A stretch of 31,950 bases of DNA from LGRD01 sp031415135 (lineage in GTDB: Bacteria; Pseudomonadota; Gammaproteobacteria; Burkholderiales; Burkholderiaceae_C), in NCBI GenBank assembly GCA_031415135.1, contig JANORB010000222.1, positions 1 through 31,950 of the forward strand, written 5' to 3'. The position numbers and the translations under genes are program-made. This document shows positions 14,974-23,340 of the stretch, piece by piece. Below the pieces are notes generated by a model, which was not told where the DNA came from, ran no database searches, and saw nothing but the letters and a program-made list of their open reading frames with translations. Each line of letters starts with the position of its first letter. The first letter of the stretch is position 1.

Positions 14974-15990
14974 CTACAGCGGCTTGACTGCCTCGGGGTT
15001 TTCGCGGATGTACTCGCGCACGATCGAGTCAAAGCCCTCCGGCGGCATCAGCCCCAGGCCGCGTGCGCGCACGGTGTTGACGCGCGCCGGCCAGGTGGCG
15101 ACGATCTTCATGATCACCGGGTCGGGGGTCCAGTCGATCAGCGCCGCCACCGCCTGGCCGGCCACACGTTCCAGTGCCGCGGCCATCTCGCCGGTGGTGG
15201 TCACCAGCGAGGGCAAATTCAAGGCGGTGCGCGGGCCCCATTCGGCATCGCTCGCTTCGGCCGACCGAAGAATGCCCTGAATGGTGAGTTCGGGCGACGA
15301 CAGCGCCACTTCGGTGTCGCGCGGCACCGGGCACGCGCCCTTCACACCGGCCAGCGGTTCGCGGATCATGCCGCTGAAAAAGCTCGACGCCGCGCCGTTG
15401 GGGCGCCCCGGCCGCACGCACACCGTCATCAGGCGCACGTTGCGGCCGCGAATGAAACCCTTGCGCGCGAAGTCGGCGGTCAACTGCTCGCCGATGAATT
15501 TTTGGATGCCGTAACTGGTCTGCGGTGTGGGCAGCGTGTGGTCTTCCAGCACTTGCGGCGTGGGCTGTTCGGGCGAATTGCCGAACACCGCCAGCGAGCT
15601 GGCGAACACCACCGTCGGCCGGGTCTTGAGCGCGCGGCACACCTCGAGCAGGCTGCGCGTGGCGTCCAGGTTGCTGCGCATGCCGAGGTCGAAGTCGGCC
15701 TCGCATTCACCGCTGACGGCGGCCGCCAGGTGGAACACGATGTCGGTGTCGGCCGGCACCGCGGGCACGCCTTGCGGGCCGGCCTTCAGCAGGTCGTTGA
15801 GGTCGCCCACCACGGCCTGCACGCGCGCGTCGCCCGCCAGGTCGTTCGGCGGCGTGGCGCGATCGACCAGCGTGAGCCGGGTGATCGGCTGCGGCGCCGC
15901 CCCGGCCAGCGACAATCCGCCATTGCGCAGCAAAGTGCGGGCGAGCCGGACGCCCAAAAAGCCCGCGCCTCCGGTGATCACGATCTTCAT
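14974..15990 (-). CDS. denD: D-erythronate dehydrogenase-like NAD-dependent epimerase/dehydratase family protein
   Basis: This 338-aa extended short-chain dehydrogenase has the nucleotide motif TGGAGFLG (residues 6-13) and the catalytic SYGIQK (Tyr160, Lys164), preceded by Ser in FASSLAVFG. Length and segments such as RLMTVCVRPGRPNGAASSFF and GMIREPLAGVKGACPVPRDT match D-erythronate dehydrogenases, which oxidise the C2 hydroxyl of D-erythronate in tetronate catabolism. GGAG lies 8 nt upstream of ATG 15990. It sits between an LtnD-like gene and the TRAP genes, as in many acid-sugar loci. The downstream OtnK kinase, OtnC aldolase and OtnI isomerase are not in the window, so the exact substrate is uncertain. 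Confidence 0.82.
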   Translation of the reverse strand: MKIVITGGAGFLGVRLARTLLRNGGLSLAGAAPQPITRLTLVDRATPPNDLAGDARVQAVVGDLNDLLKAGPQGVPAVPADTDIVFHLAAAVSGECEADFDLGMRSNLDATRSLLEVCRALKTRPTVVFASSLAVFGNSPEQPTPQVLEDHTLPTPQTSYGIQKFIGEQLTADFARKGFIRGRNVRLMTVCVRPGRPNGAASSFFSGMIREPLAGVKGACPVPRDTEVALSSPELTIQGILRSAEASDAEWGPRTALNLPSLVTTTGEMAAALERVAGQAVAALIDWTPDPVIMKIVATWPARVNTVRARGLGLMPPEGFDSIVREYIRENPEAVKPL

Positions 15991-16018
15991 GTGCAGGTCT
16001 CCATTTGATTGAGCCGCT

Positions 16019-16927
16019 TCAAGCGGGCTTGGGCAATTCGATGCCGGGGAATATCTTGATCACCGCGCTGTCGTCTTCTTTCGCAAACCCGGCCGTGCTG
16101 GCCTGCATGAACATCTGGTGCGCGGTGCTCGACAGCGGCAGCGGGAACTTGCTGGCGCGCGCCATGTCGAGCACCAGGCCGAGGTCTTTGACGAAGATGT
16201 CGACCGCCGACAGCGGCGTGTAGTCGGCCGCGAGCACATGCGCCATGCGGTTCTCGAACATCCAGCTGTTGCCGGCACTGTGCGTGATCACGTCATACAG
16301 GGCCGCCGGGTCGACACCTTCGCGCAAGCCCAGCGCCATCGCCTCGGCGGCGGCGGCAATGTGCACACCGGCCAGCAGCTGGTTGATGATCTTGACCTTG
16401 CTGCCGGCGCCGGCTTTGTCACCCAGCTTGTAGACCTTGGCCGCCATCGCGTTCAGCATCGGCTCGCACCGCGCATAGGCCGGCTCACTGCCCGAGCTCA
16501 TCATCGTCATCTCGCCGCTGGCCGCGCGCGCGGCGCCGCCGGAGATCGGGGCGTCCAGGTACAGCAGGCCCATCGCCGCCAGGCGCGCTTCGAGCGCGAT
16601 CGACCAGTTCGGGTCGACGGTCGAACACATCACGAACACGCTGCCGGGCTTCATGCCCTGGGCACAGCCGTCGGCACCGAACAGCACGGCGTCGGTCTGC
16701 GCCGCATTGACGACCACCGACACGACCACGTCGCAACGCGCGCCCAGATCGGCCGCCGATGCACACGCCACACCGCCGTCGCTGGCGAACGCCTGCGCGG
16801 CCTCGGCGCGCACATCGAACACGTGCACGCTGAAGCCAGCGCGGCGCAGCGAGCCGGCCATGCCGCGCCCCATCGCGCCCAGGCCCACCAGCCCCACGTT
16901 TTGCCCTGCGGCAGCATCGGCATTCAT
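16019..16927 (-). CDS. ltnD: L-threonate dehydrogenase-like beta-hydroxyacid dehydrogenase
   Basis: This 302-aa member of the 3-hydroxyisobutyrate dehydrogenase superfamily has the dinucleotide motif GLVGLGAMGRGMAGSL near the N-terminus, a DAPISGGAARAASGEM substrate segment, and the GSKVKIINQLLAG helix with the catalytic Lys. These fit the LtnD/YgbJ group, which oxidises L-threonate to 2-oxo-tetronate, but glyoxylate or tartronate semialdehyde reductases are related. ATG 16927 is chosen; a TTG at 16942 would add five residues, and neither has a strong Shine-Dalgarno. It lies 28 bp upstream of the denD-like gene and 36 bp downstream of the oxygenase gene. Confidence 0.82.
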   Translation of the reverse strand: MNADAAAGQNVGLVGLGAMGRGMAGSLRRAGFSVHVFDVRAEAAQAFASDGGVACASAADLGARCDVVVSVVVNAAQTDAVLFGADGCAQGMKPGSVFVMCSTVDPNWSIALEARLAAMGLLYLDAPISGGAARAASGEMTMMSSGSEPAYARCEPMLNAMAAKVYKLGDKAGAGSKVKIINQLLAGVHIAAAAEAMALGLREGVDPAALYDVITHSAGNSWMFENRMAHVLAADYTPLSAVDIFVKDLGLVLDMARASKFPLPLSSTAHQMFMQASTAGFAKEDDSAVIKIFPGIELPKPA

Positions 16928-16963
16928 GGAACGATCATACAAGTGCGGTTCGACGCTGCGGCC

Positions 16964-18421
16964 CTACCAGCCACGCTTGAGCCGCTCGGCGCTGACCCAG
17001 GTGGCGTGGAAGCCGTGCGGCACGCGCTGCGGCACACGGATGCGCGCGACGGGGCCTTGCGCCACATCGGCGGCGTCGAAGATGTGCACGAACGAGGCCT
17101 GCTTCAAGTCGTCCCAGACAAAGCCGACCAGGTAGCCGTCGTCTTCCTTTTGCCAGCGGTCCCGGGGCGCAAACGGCGCTTCGCTGAACCAGCGGTGCAT
17201 GCCTTCGTGGTAAGTCGTGCAGCGGTCCTGTTCGAGGTCGTAGCGCACCAGGCCGCAAAAGCGCGGGTCTTCGGGCCGGTGCTGGCGCGCCATCAACACG
17301 TTCCACGAATAGCGCGTCTTGCGGCCCAGCAGGGCCGAGTTGATGACCGGGAATTCCTGGTTGACGATGTCGTCGATGACCCGCTCGCGCGTTTGCCCGG
17401 TGCGCAGGTTGAAGCGCCATTCGTGGAACACGTGGTCGCTGTCGAGTTGCGACAGCAGCCTGGGGAACCGGGCCGCGTCGACCTTGCCGTGCTCGTCGGT
17501 CGGCGCGCGAAACGGCGTGCCGGTCATCACGATCTCGGTGCCGCCCTGGCCGTCGCCTTCTTCCCACGCGTTGGACACGTGGTACAGGTAGGTGGGGCGG
17601 GCCTCGAACCAGCGGATTTGCTCCGCCATGCCATGGCGCGGCACGATGCCAAAACGCGCCGGCATGTCGGCATGGAACCTCAGCTTGTGGCGGCCGGCCG
17701 CCAGCGCGTCCAGGTCCTGGAACAGCGGCAGGTCGTGCAGGATGGTGTGGTGCTCGGTGATGGCCATGTCGTGTGGCAGCCGCGGGCCCGGCAAGGCCAC
17801 CGGCATGAAGGTCTTCAGCGCACCGAAGCGGTCCAGCACGCCGTAGTGCATGTAGGGCGGCTCCTTGCCATAGGCAAAGAACAGGAACTCGCCGGTGCGC
17901 TCGTCGACCTTCGAATGCGCCGAGATCGGCAGGCCCGCCAGGCGCGGGTCCAGCGCCAGCTTGCCGACGGTGGACAGATCATCCGGCCGGCATTGGTACA
18001 CCGCACCGCCCAGATACCACATCGTCAGCAGGTGACCGGCGTAGAACTTCACATCGGTGTTGGCGGTGTTTTTCAGCGGCGCCGTCATCCGCCCATCCTG
18101 CCGGTCGCGGCGCGGCGGGTCCTTGATGCCCTGCCACAGCGCGCGGCCGGCGCGCAGTTCTTCCCGCAGGCCATCGGTGGCGATCCAGCGGTTCTGGTAC
18201 TGCGCCCGGCCGCGCTCGAAGCGCACGGCGTGCAACATGCCGTCGCCGTCGAACCAGTGGTAGCGGCCGGGTGCTTCGAAGCGCCGGTTCGGGCCGTTGC
18301 GCACGTGCATGCCGGTCAGGTCGTGCGGGATCTCGCCTTCGATGTCGGTCAACTCCAGCGTCAACTCCTGCATGACGGGCTCGTAGCCGCCTTGCAGAAC
18401 CGGAATGTCGTTGTTGCCCAC
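16964..18421 (-). CDS. Carotenoid cleavage/lignostilbene-type dioxygenase
   Basis: This 485-aa seven-bladed-propeller non-haem iron oxygenase of the RPE65/CCD family cleaves C=C bonds in carotenoids, stilbenes or phenylpropenes. The four Fe-binding histidines can be placed at H169 (ISAHSK), H217 (LPHDMAIT), H281 (YLYHVSNAWEE) and H472 (HGFHATW). The N-terminus GEIPHDLTGMHVRNGPNRRF and GRYHWFDGDGMLHAVRFE resembles bacterial lignostilbene dioxygenases and isoeugenol monooxygenases more than carotenoid enzymes. GTG 18421 is chosen: AAGGAG lies 7 nt upstream. No signal peptide is seen. Its place between a Liv-type importer and hydroxyacid dehydrogenases suggests a phenolic or side-chain oxidation role (inference). 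Confidence 0.9.
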   Translation of the reverse strand: MGNNDIPVLQGGYEPVMQELTLELTDIEGEIPHDLTGMHVRNGPNRRFEAPGRYHWFDGDGMLHAVRFERGRAQYQNRWIATDGLREELRAGRALWQGIKDPPRRDRQDGRMTAPLKNTANTDVKFYAGHLLTMWYLGGAVYQCRPDDLSTVGKLALDPRLAGLPISAHSKVDERTGEFLFFAYGKEPPYMHYGVLDRFGALKTFMPVALPGPRLPHDMAITEHHTILHDLPLFQDLDALAAGRHKLRFHADMPARFGIVPRHGMAEQIRWFEARPTYLYHVSNAWEEGDGQGGTEIVMTGTPFRAPTDEHGKVDAARFPRLLSQLDSDHVFHEWRFNLRTGQTRERVIDDIVNQEFPVINSALLGRKTRYSWNVLMARQHRPEDPRFCGLVRYDLEQDRCTTYHEGMHRWFSEAPFAPRDRWQKEDDGYLVGFVWDDLKQASFVHIFDAADVAQGPVARIRVPQRVPHGFHATWVSAERLKRGW

Positions 18422-18453
18422 GGTGTGACTCCTTCGGCCGATCCAGCCGCTGC

Positions 18454-19176
18454 CTACAACCCCAGATAAGCCTGCTTGATGCGGTTGTCGCCCAACAGGT
18501 CGCTGCCCTTTCCCGACAACACGATGCTGCCGTTTTCCAGCACATACGCGCGGTCGGCCAGGCGCAATGATGCGGCCACATTCTGCTCGACCAGCATCAC
18601 CGTGATGCCATTGCCGTGCAACTGGCGAATGACAGCCAGCACCTCGATCACCACCGCCGGAGCCAGCCCCATCGAAGGCTCGTCGAACATGATCAGGCGC
18701 GGCGCGCCCATCAGGCAGCGGCCGATCGCGAGCATCTGCTGCTCGCCACCCGACAGCGTGCCGGCGGGCTGGGCGACTCGTTCCTTCAGGCGCGGGAACA
18801 TCGTGAACACCGCGTCAAGGCACTTGGCCGCGCCGGCCCGCGCGCGCGGCAGCATGGCGCCGACTTCCAGGTTCTCCAGCACGCTCAGGTTGGGAAACAC
18901 CTGCCGGCCTTCGGCCACCTGGCCGAGGCCGAGGTCGCAGACGACATGGCTGGGCAGGCCGGCAATCTCGACCCCGTCGAACCGGATCGACCCGCTGCGC
19001 GGCGCGACCACACCGCCGATCGTGTGGATCAACGAGGTCTTGCCGGCGCCGTTGGCACCGATGATCGCCACGATCTCGCCCTGGAGAACCTCCAGCGACA
19101 CACCATCCAGCGCCTGCGCGTCGCCGTGGAACACGGCGAGGCCACGCACGCTCAGCAGCGCTTGTGCCTGGCTCAC
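18454..19176 (-). CDS. livF: Branched-chain amino acid-type ABC transporter ATP-binding protein LivF
   Basis: This 240-aa ATPase has Walker A GANGAGKTS, signature LSGGEQQMLAIGR, Walker B LIMFDEPSMGLAP and the typical LivF VMLVEQNVAASLRLADRAYV switch region. It pairs with LivG to power the LivHM permease. The start is GTG 19176, overlapping the livG stop in a GTGA tetranucleotide. Proteins of this class also serve aromatic acid, urea and amide importers, so the substrate is set by the binding protein. Confidence 0.94.
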   Translation of the reverse strand: MSQAQALLSVRGLAVFHGDAQALDGVSLEVLQGEIVAIIGANGAGKTSLIHTIGGVVAPRSGSIRFDGVEIAGLPSHVVCDLGLGQVAEGRQVFPNLSVLENLEVGAMLPRARAGAAKCLDAVFTMFPRLKERVAQPAGTLSGGEQQMLAIGRCLMGAPRLIMFDEPSMGLAPAVVIEVLAVIRQLHGNGITVMLVEQNVAASLRLADRAYVLENGSIVLSGKGSDLLGDNRIKQAYLGL

Positions 19177-19901
19177 AACGCCTCCGCCCCGAGGTAGCTT
19201 TGCAGCACGCGCGGGTCTTGCGTCACCTGCTGGGGTGTGCCTTGCGCAATGATCTCACCGTGGTGCAGCACGCAGACGCGCTGGGCCAGCGCCATCACCG
19301 CCCGCATCACGTGTTCGATCAGCAGGATCGTCACGCCCTGCTCCTGGTTGAGGCGGCGGAACGCAGACACCATCACATCGGTTTCGGTCGGGCGCAGGCC
19401 GGCCATCACTTCGTCGAGCAACAGCAGGCGCGGCTGGGTGGCCAAGGCGCGCGCCACTTCGAGCCGCTTGCGGTCCGGCAAGGTCAGGCTGGAGGCCGGC
19501 CGGTGGCGCAGGTCGTCCATGTGCAATGCGGCCAGCGCCGCTCGCGCCCGTTCGCGGGCGAGCGCCACGCTGGCCTTGCCGCGAAAGCCGCCGACCATCA
19601 CGTTGTCGAGCACGCTCATGTCGGCAAACGGCTTGACGATCTGGAACGTGCGGCCGATGCCGGCGTTGCAGATCTGGTCGGCCCGCAAGCCGGCGATCGC
19701 GCGGCCCTCGAAGTGGATGCGGCCCGCGTCGGGCGCCAGCGCGCCGGCGATCAGGTTGAACAAGGTGGTCTTGCCGGCGCCATTGGGCCCGATCAGCGCG
19801 ACCATCTCACCGGTGTGCACCTGCAGCGACGCGTCGGCCACGGCGCGCAGGCCGCGAAAGCTCTTCGACACGCACCGCACATCGAGCAAGGGCGCGCTCA
19901 C
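19173..19901 (-). CDS. livG: Branched-chain amino acid-type ABC transporter ATP-binding protein LivG
   Basis: This 242-aa ATPase has Walker A GPNGAGKTT, the LivG hallmark GRTFQIVKPFADMSVLDNVM, Walker B LLLLDEVMAGLRPTE and H-loop LLIEHVM. The signature region reads SLTLPDRKRLEVARAL rather than LSGGQ: the canonical GG pair is replaced, as in many LivG proteins of aromatic importers (LPxRKRLE). GTG 19901 overlaps the livM stop (GTGA), and its own stop overlaps the livF GTG, so three genes are translationally chained. Confidence 0.93.
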   Translation of the reverse strand: MSAPLLDVRCVSKSFRGLRAVADASLQVHTGEMVALIGPNGAGKTTLFNLIAGALAPDAGRIHFEGRAIAGLRADQICNAGIGRTFQIVKPFADMSVLDNVMVGGFRGKASVALARERARAALAALHMDDLRHRPASSLTLPDRKRLEVARALATQPRLLLLDEVMAGLRPTETDVMVSAFRRLNQEQGVTILLIEHVMRAVMALAQRVCVLHHGEIIAQGTPQQVTQDPRVLQSYLGAEAL

Positions 19902-20932
19902 CGCGGTGGCTCCCCGGTGGGCCCGGAGCCCTCGCGCGTGAAGCCCCATCGCCGCGCCAGCGCCGGCCACATGCCGTGCGGCATGAACATGATGCACAGG
20001 CCGAGCGCCAGGCCGTAGAGAATCTGCTTCAGCCCCGGCGCTTCGATGCCCAGGGCCTGCAGCAGGCTGGTCAGGCCTTCGGACATCAGCGTGAGCAGCG
20101 CGGCGCCCAGCACCGGCCCGAACAGCGTGCCGACGCCGCCGATGATGGGCGCCAGGATGATCTCGATCGAGCGGCCCATGTTGAAAATCTGCTCCGGGAA
20201 CAGGTTGTTGTAATAGAACGCAAAGAACACGCCGGCCAGCGCGGTGAGCCCCGCCGAGATCTGGATCGCGATCATCTTGTAGACGAAGGTGTTGACACCG
20301 GCTGCGCGCGCCGCCTCTTCGTTGTCGCGGATCGCGCGAAAGTAGTAGCCGGCGCGGCTGCGCATCAGCCAGGTGGTCAGCACGAAGGCCAGCAGCGCGA
20401 GTGCGAGCGCAAGGAAATAGAACATGCGTGGGTGGCCGCGCAGGTTGAGCCAGTCGGTCGCGTCCTGCTGCACCACCTTGAGAAAAAAACCGCCCGAGCC
20501 GCCGACCCACGCGAAGTGGTCGAACCCCACGCGCGTGAACTCGGCGAACGCAATCGTCAGCAGCGCAAAGTAGGTGCCGGCAATGCCGAATCGAAACGCC
20601 AGCCAGCCGATCAGGCTGGCCACCGCGACACAGACGGCCACTGCGGCGAGCATGCCCAGCCACGGCGTCACCCCGAAGTGCTGGTACAGCGCGGCGGCGG
20701 TGTAGGCCCCCAGCCCGACGTACAGCGCATGGCCCAGCGACAACTGGCCGCACAAGCCCATCATGATGTTCCAGGCCTGGCCCACGAACGCGAAGTACAG
20801 CACCAGGATCATCAGCGACAGCGCGTATCGGTCCAGCACCAGCGGCGCCAGCAGCAACAGCGCCAGCAGCACCAGCAGCGCCAGGCGGGCACGCTTCGGA
20901 GCGTCGCTGAAGACGGCCAGGAATTCGCGCAT
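19898..20932 (-). CDS. livM: Branched-chain amino acid-type ABC transporter permease LivM
   Basis: This 344-aa permease has about 9-10 membrane helices. Family segments include MGLCGQLSLGHALYVGLGAY, a FGIAGTYFALLTIAFAEF helix, GYYFRAIRDNEEAARAAGVN (the cytoplasmic coupling loop) and the SIEIILAPIIGGVGTLFGP helix with its GG pair. It forms the channel with LivH. ATG 20932 is 15 bp after the livH stop with GGA upstream. The C-terminal tail is Arg/Gly/Pro-rich. Confidence 0.94.
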   Translation of the reverse strand: MREFLAVFSDAPKRARLALLVLLALLLLAPLVLDRYALSLMILVLYFAFVGQAWNIMMGLCGQLSLGHALYVGLGAYTAAALYQHFGVTPWLGMLAAVAVCVAVASLIGWLAFRFGIAGTYFALLTIAFAEFTRVGFDHFAWVGGSGGFFLKVVQQDATDWLNLRGHPRMFYFLALALALLAFVLTTWLMRSRAGYYFRAIRDNEEAARAAGVNTFVYKMIAIQISAGLTALAGVFFAFYYNNLFPEQIFNMGRSIEIILAPIIGGVGTLFGPVLGAALLTLMSEGLTSLLQALGIEAPGLKQILYGLALGLCIMFMPHGMWPALARRWGFTREGSGPTGEPPR

Positions 20933-20947
20933 GTTCCGGCGCCCGGC

Positions 20948-21823
20948 TCAGCGCCGCGCGAACAGCCCTTGTGGCCTGAACGCGAGCACGACGATCAGCA
21001 GCGCAAACGACGCCATGCTTTTGGCCGACGGCGTGAACACAATGCCCGCCGCCGCTTCCGACATGCCGATCAGCACGCCGCCGGCCAGGGCCCCGGGCAT
21101 GGACCCGAGCCCGCCGATGATGACGATGATGAAGGCCAGCAGCGTGTAGGCGGGGCCCGACGCCGGCGTCACGTCGACCAGCAGGGTCAGCAAGGTGCCC
21201 GCCACGCCGACGCACGCGCAGCCCAGGCCGAATGCCAGCCCGTACAGGTGCGCGACGTTCAGCCCGACGACGCGCGCGCCCAGCAGGTTGTCGGCACAGG
21301 CGCGAATGGCCTTGCCGAACGGCGTGAAGCGAAACAGCGCCCACAGCAGCGCGCAGCAGGCCAGTGCGACCAGCGCGCAGACCACGCGCACCTTGTCGAC
21401 CAGCACCGGGCCGAGCTGGTACGAATCGAGCGCGTAGTCGACCTGCACGTTGCGCGCATCGGGGCCGAACACCAGCAGCAGGCCGTTGACCATGATCAAC
21501 GCCAGCGCCAGCAACAGCATGAACTGTGCGTGCTCGGGCCGGTCAATGAACGGGTTGATCAGGGCGCGCTGCATCACGTAGCCGAGGCCGAAAAAGCCCA
21601 GCGCCACCGGAGCGACCATCCACAGCGGGTCGAGCTTCAGCGCGGCAAACGAGACGACCGTGGCGTACATCGCCAGCGTCATCAACTCGCCGTGGGCGAA
21701 GTTGACGATCCGCACCACGCCGTAGATGACCGACAGGCCCAGCGCCATCAGCCCGTAGACCAGGCCGGTCAGCAGGCCGCTGAGCAGCACGTTGGCAACC
21801 AGGTCCAGCGGCATGCGGTGCAC
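20948..21823 (-). CDS. livH: Branched-chain amino acid-type ABC transporter permease LivH
   Basis: This 291-aa permease has about eight helices and the LivH pattern: LLTGLVYGLMALGLSVIYGV, VRIVNFAHGELMTLAMYA, FTPFGKAIRACADNLLGARV (coupling loop) and FIIVIIGGLGSMPGALAGG. It forms the heterodimeric channel with LivM. The start is either GTG 21823, used here, or ATG 21814 three codons later; neither has a strong Shine-Dalgarno, and the GTG lies 14 bp from the binding-protein stop. Confidence 0.93.
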   Translation of the reverse strand: MHRMPLDLVANVLLSGLLTGLVYGLMALGLSVIYGVVRIVNFAHGELMTLAMYATVVSFAALKLDPLWMVAPVALGFFGLGYVMQRALINPFIDRPEHAQFMLLLALALIMVNGLLLVFGPDARNVQVDYALDSYQLGPVLVDKVRVVCALVALACCALLWALFRFTPFGKAIRACADNLLGARVVGLNVAHLYGLAFGLGCACVGVAGTLLTLLVDVTPASGPAYTLLAFIIVIIGGLGSMPGALAGGVLIGMSEAAAGIVFTPSAKSMASFALLIVVLAFRPQGLFARR

Positions 21824-21837
21824 GGATCAGCCCAGCC

Positions 21838-23109
21838 TCAGGTGCGCGAATTCCAGTCCGGCACCGGGAACACCGGCGTGGTCTCCGCGCTCGCTGCGGG
21901 CAGCACCACCTGCGGGCGCAGCTTGCGGTTCTGGATGCAGGCCGAAGCGATCTCGGTGTTCTGGCCCTTGGCGTTGAAGGCGATCGGCCCGCCCAGCATC
22001 ATGCGTTCGGTGATCCTGGTCTGGCGGATCGCCTCGGCCAGCGCCGTGCCGTCGGCCGAGCCGGCGCGCTTGAACGAATCGGCCGCCACCATCATGGCCT
22101 CGACCGTGAAGCCGACGTTGAGCGCGTGGAACATCAGCTTGTCCTGCGGGAAGGCCTTGTTGAACGCGCGCTCGATCAGGCCGGTGAGCTTGGCCTTGGG
22201 GTCGTACCACGGAATGTTGGAGATGCAGTACTCGGAGTACTTGCCCAGCGTCTTGTAGAACGCCTCTTCATACATGCCGGGTGAGCCGGGGCTGATGATG
22301 CCCATCGGGTTGTAGCGCTGCTTGACCATCTCGCGCACCAGCAAAATGGCGTCGTTGAGGCGGCACACCAGCATCACCACGTCGGCGCCGCTGGCCTTGG
22401 CCTTGGCCACCTCGACCGACAGGTCGCGCGCGGCGGGGTCGTACGAGATCGTGTCGACCAGCTTGAACGGCAGGTAGTTCAGGGTCGGCAGGATGCGGTC
22501 GATGGCGCCCTTGTTGGCCATGCCGAAGGTGTCGTTCACGTGCATGAACACGCAGGTGCGCGGGGCGGTGCGGGTGGCCTGGAACAGATCGCGATAGAGC
22601 GCCAGGCCATTGCGGATCAGGTCGACCGAGGTGGGGAAGTTGCGGAACGTGTACTTGTAGCCTTGCTCGGTGATCGGCGGTGCGGCCGCGATGTTGATCA
22701 CGAACGGAACCTTGCGCTGCTCGGCCACTTGCGCAATCGCCGACGACGCGCCCGAATCGAACGCGCCGATCAGCACTTGCGCGCCGTCGTTGATGAGCTT
22801 TTCGGTCCGCGAGCGCGCCTGGTCGACGTTGGACTCGAAGTCGACGTTCATCAGTTCGACGTCAACCCCGTACAGCTCCTTCACGATGCCCACCGAAATG
22901 TCGGCGCCACGCTGGCACGACTGGCCCAGTTGCGCCAGCACGCCCGATTTGGGCAGGATCACGCCCACCTTCAACCGGGCCGGCTGCGCGCGCACCAGCG
23001 CTGGAAACCAGCCCGCGGCGGCCAGTGCCGAACCGCCGGCAACCCACCGGTGGAAGCGGCGGCGCGCAGGGGCCATTGCAGATGAACTGGCGGCGATCGG
23101 GTTCTTCAC
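21838..23109 (-). CDS. ABC transporter substrate-binding protein (LivJ/aromatic-type, Tat-like signal)
   Basis: This 423-aa periplasmic binding protein of the Leu/Ile/Val class (Peripla_BP_6) is the first gene of the catabolic array. The start GTG 23109 follows AAGGAG by five nt; upstream in-frame ATGs lack this. The N-terminus has a twin-arginine-like RRRFHRW, a hydrophobic stretch and ALVRA before mature QPARLKVGVILPKSG. The body shows the family's two-lobe features (QSCQRGADISVGIVKELYG, NDGAQVLIGAFDSGASSAIA, FGMANKGAIDRI). Proteins of this group bind amino acids, aromatic acids or amides. The neighbouring oxygenase makes an aromatic or acidic ligand plausible, but this is not shown by the sequence. 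Confidence 0.92.
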   Translation of the reverse strand: MKNPIAASSSAMAPARRRFHRWVAGGSALAAAGWFPALVRAQPARLKVGVILPKSGVLAQLGQSCQRGADISVGIVKELYGVDVELMNVDFESNVDQARSRTEKLINDGAQVLIGAFDSGASSAIAQVAEQRKVPFVINIAAAPPITEQGYKYTFRNFPTSVDLIRNGLALYRDLFQATRTAPRTCVFMHVNDTFGMANKGAIDRILPTLNYLPFKLVDTISYDPAARDLSVEVAKAKASGADVVMLVCRLNDAILLVREMVKQRYNPMGIISPGSPGMYEEAFYKTLGKYSEYCISNIPWYDPKAKLTGLIERAFNKAFPQDKLMFHALNVGFTVEAMMVAADSFKRAGSADGTALAEAIRQTRITERMMLGGPIAFNAKGQNTEIASACIQNRKLRPQVVLPAASAETTPVFPVPDWNSRT

Positions 23110-23282
23110 GGGCGCTCCTTCGGCGGGGTCGGGTGGGGCAACTGTACGACGGGCGCTTCGGTCTGACCATCGCATGGCCCCTCGGTGAAGCGCCTCGACT
23201 CGGCGCTGGCGCACCCCCTAACCCGGCGTGCGCACAGGCAAACCCTATGTGGTGCGCGCATCCTGTTGGGCCGAGAATCGCG

Positions 23283-23309
23283 GGCGATGCCGGCGCCCAA
23301 GGCATCGCC
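23283..23309. promoter_or_regulatory. 27-bp inverted repeat in the leader of the secreted hydrolase gene
   Basis: The perfect arms GGCGATGCC and GGCATCGCC (9 bp) are separated by a 9-bp spacer, ending 31 bp upstream of ATG 23341. The repeat lies in the 231-bp divergent region (23110-23340) between the ABC binding-protein gene and the hydrolase. It is either an operator for a dimeric regulator or an RNA hairpin in the 5' leader. No U-run follows, so it is not a normal terminator. Nothing else convincing was seen in this intergenic region apart from the Shine-Dalgarno AGGAGAG before 23341. Confidence 0.5.
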
Positions 23310-23340
23310 GAATCCCCCCATTTACCCAGGAGAGAAAAAC

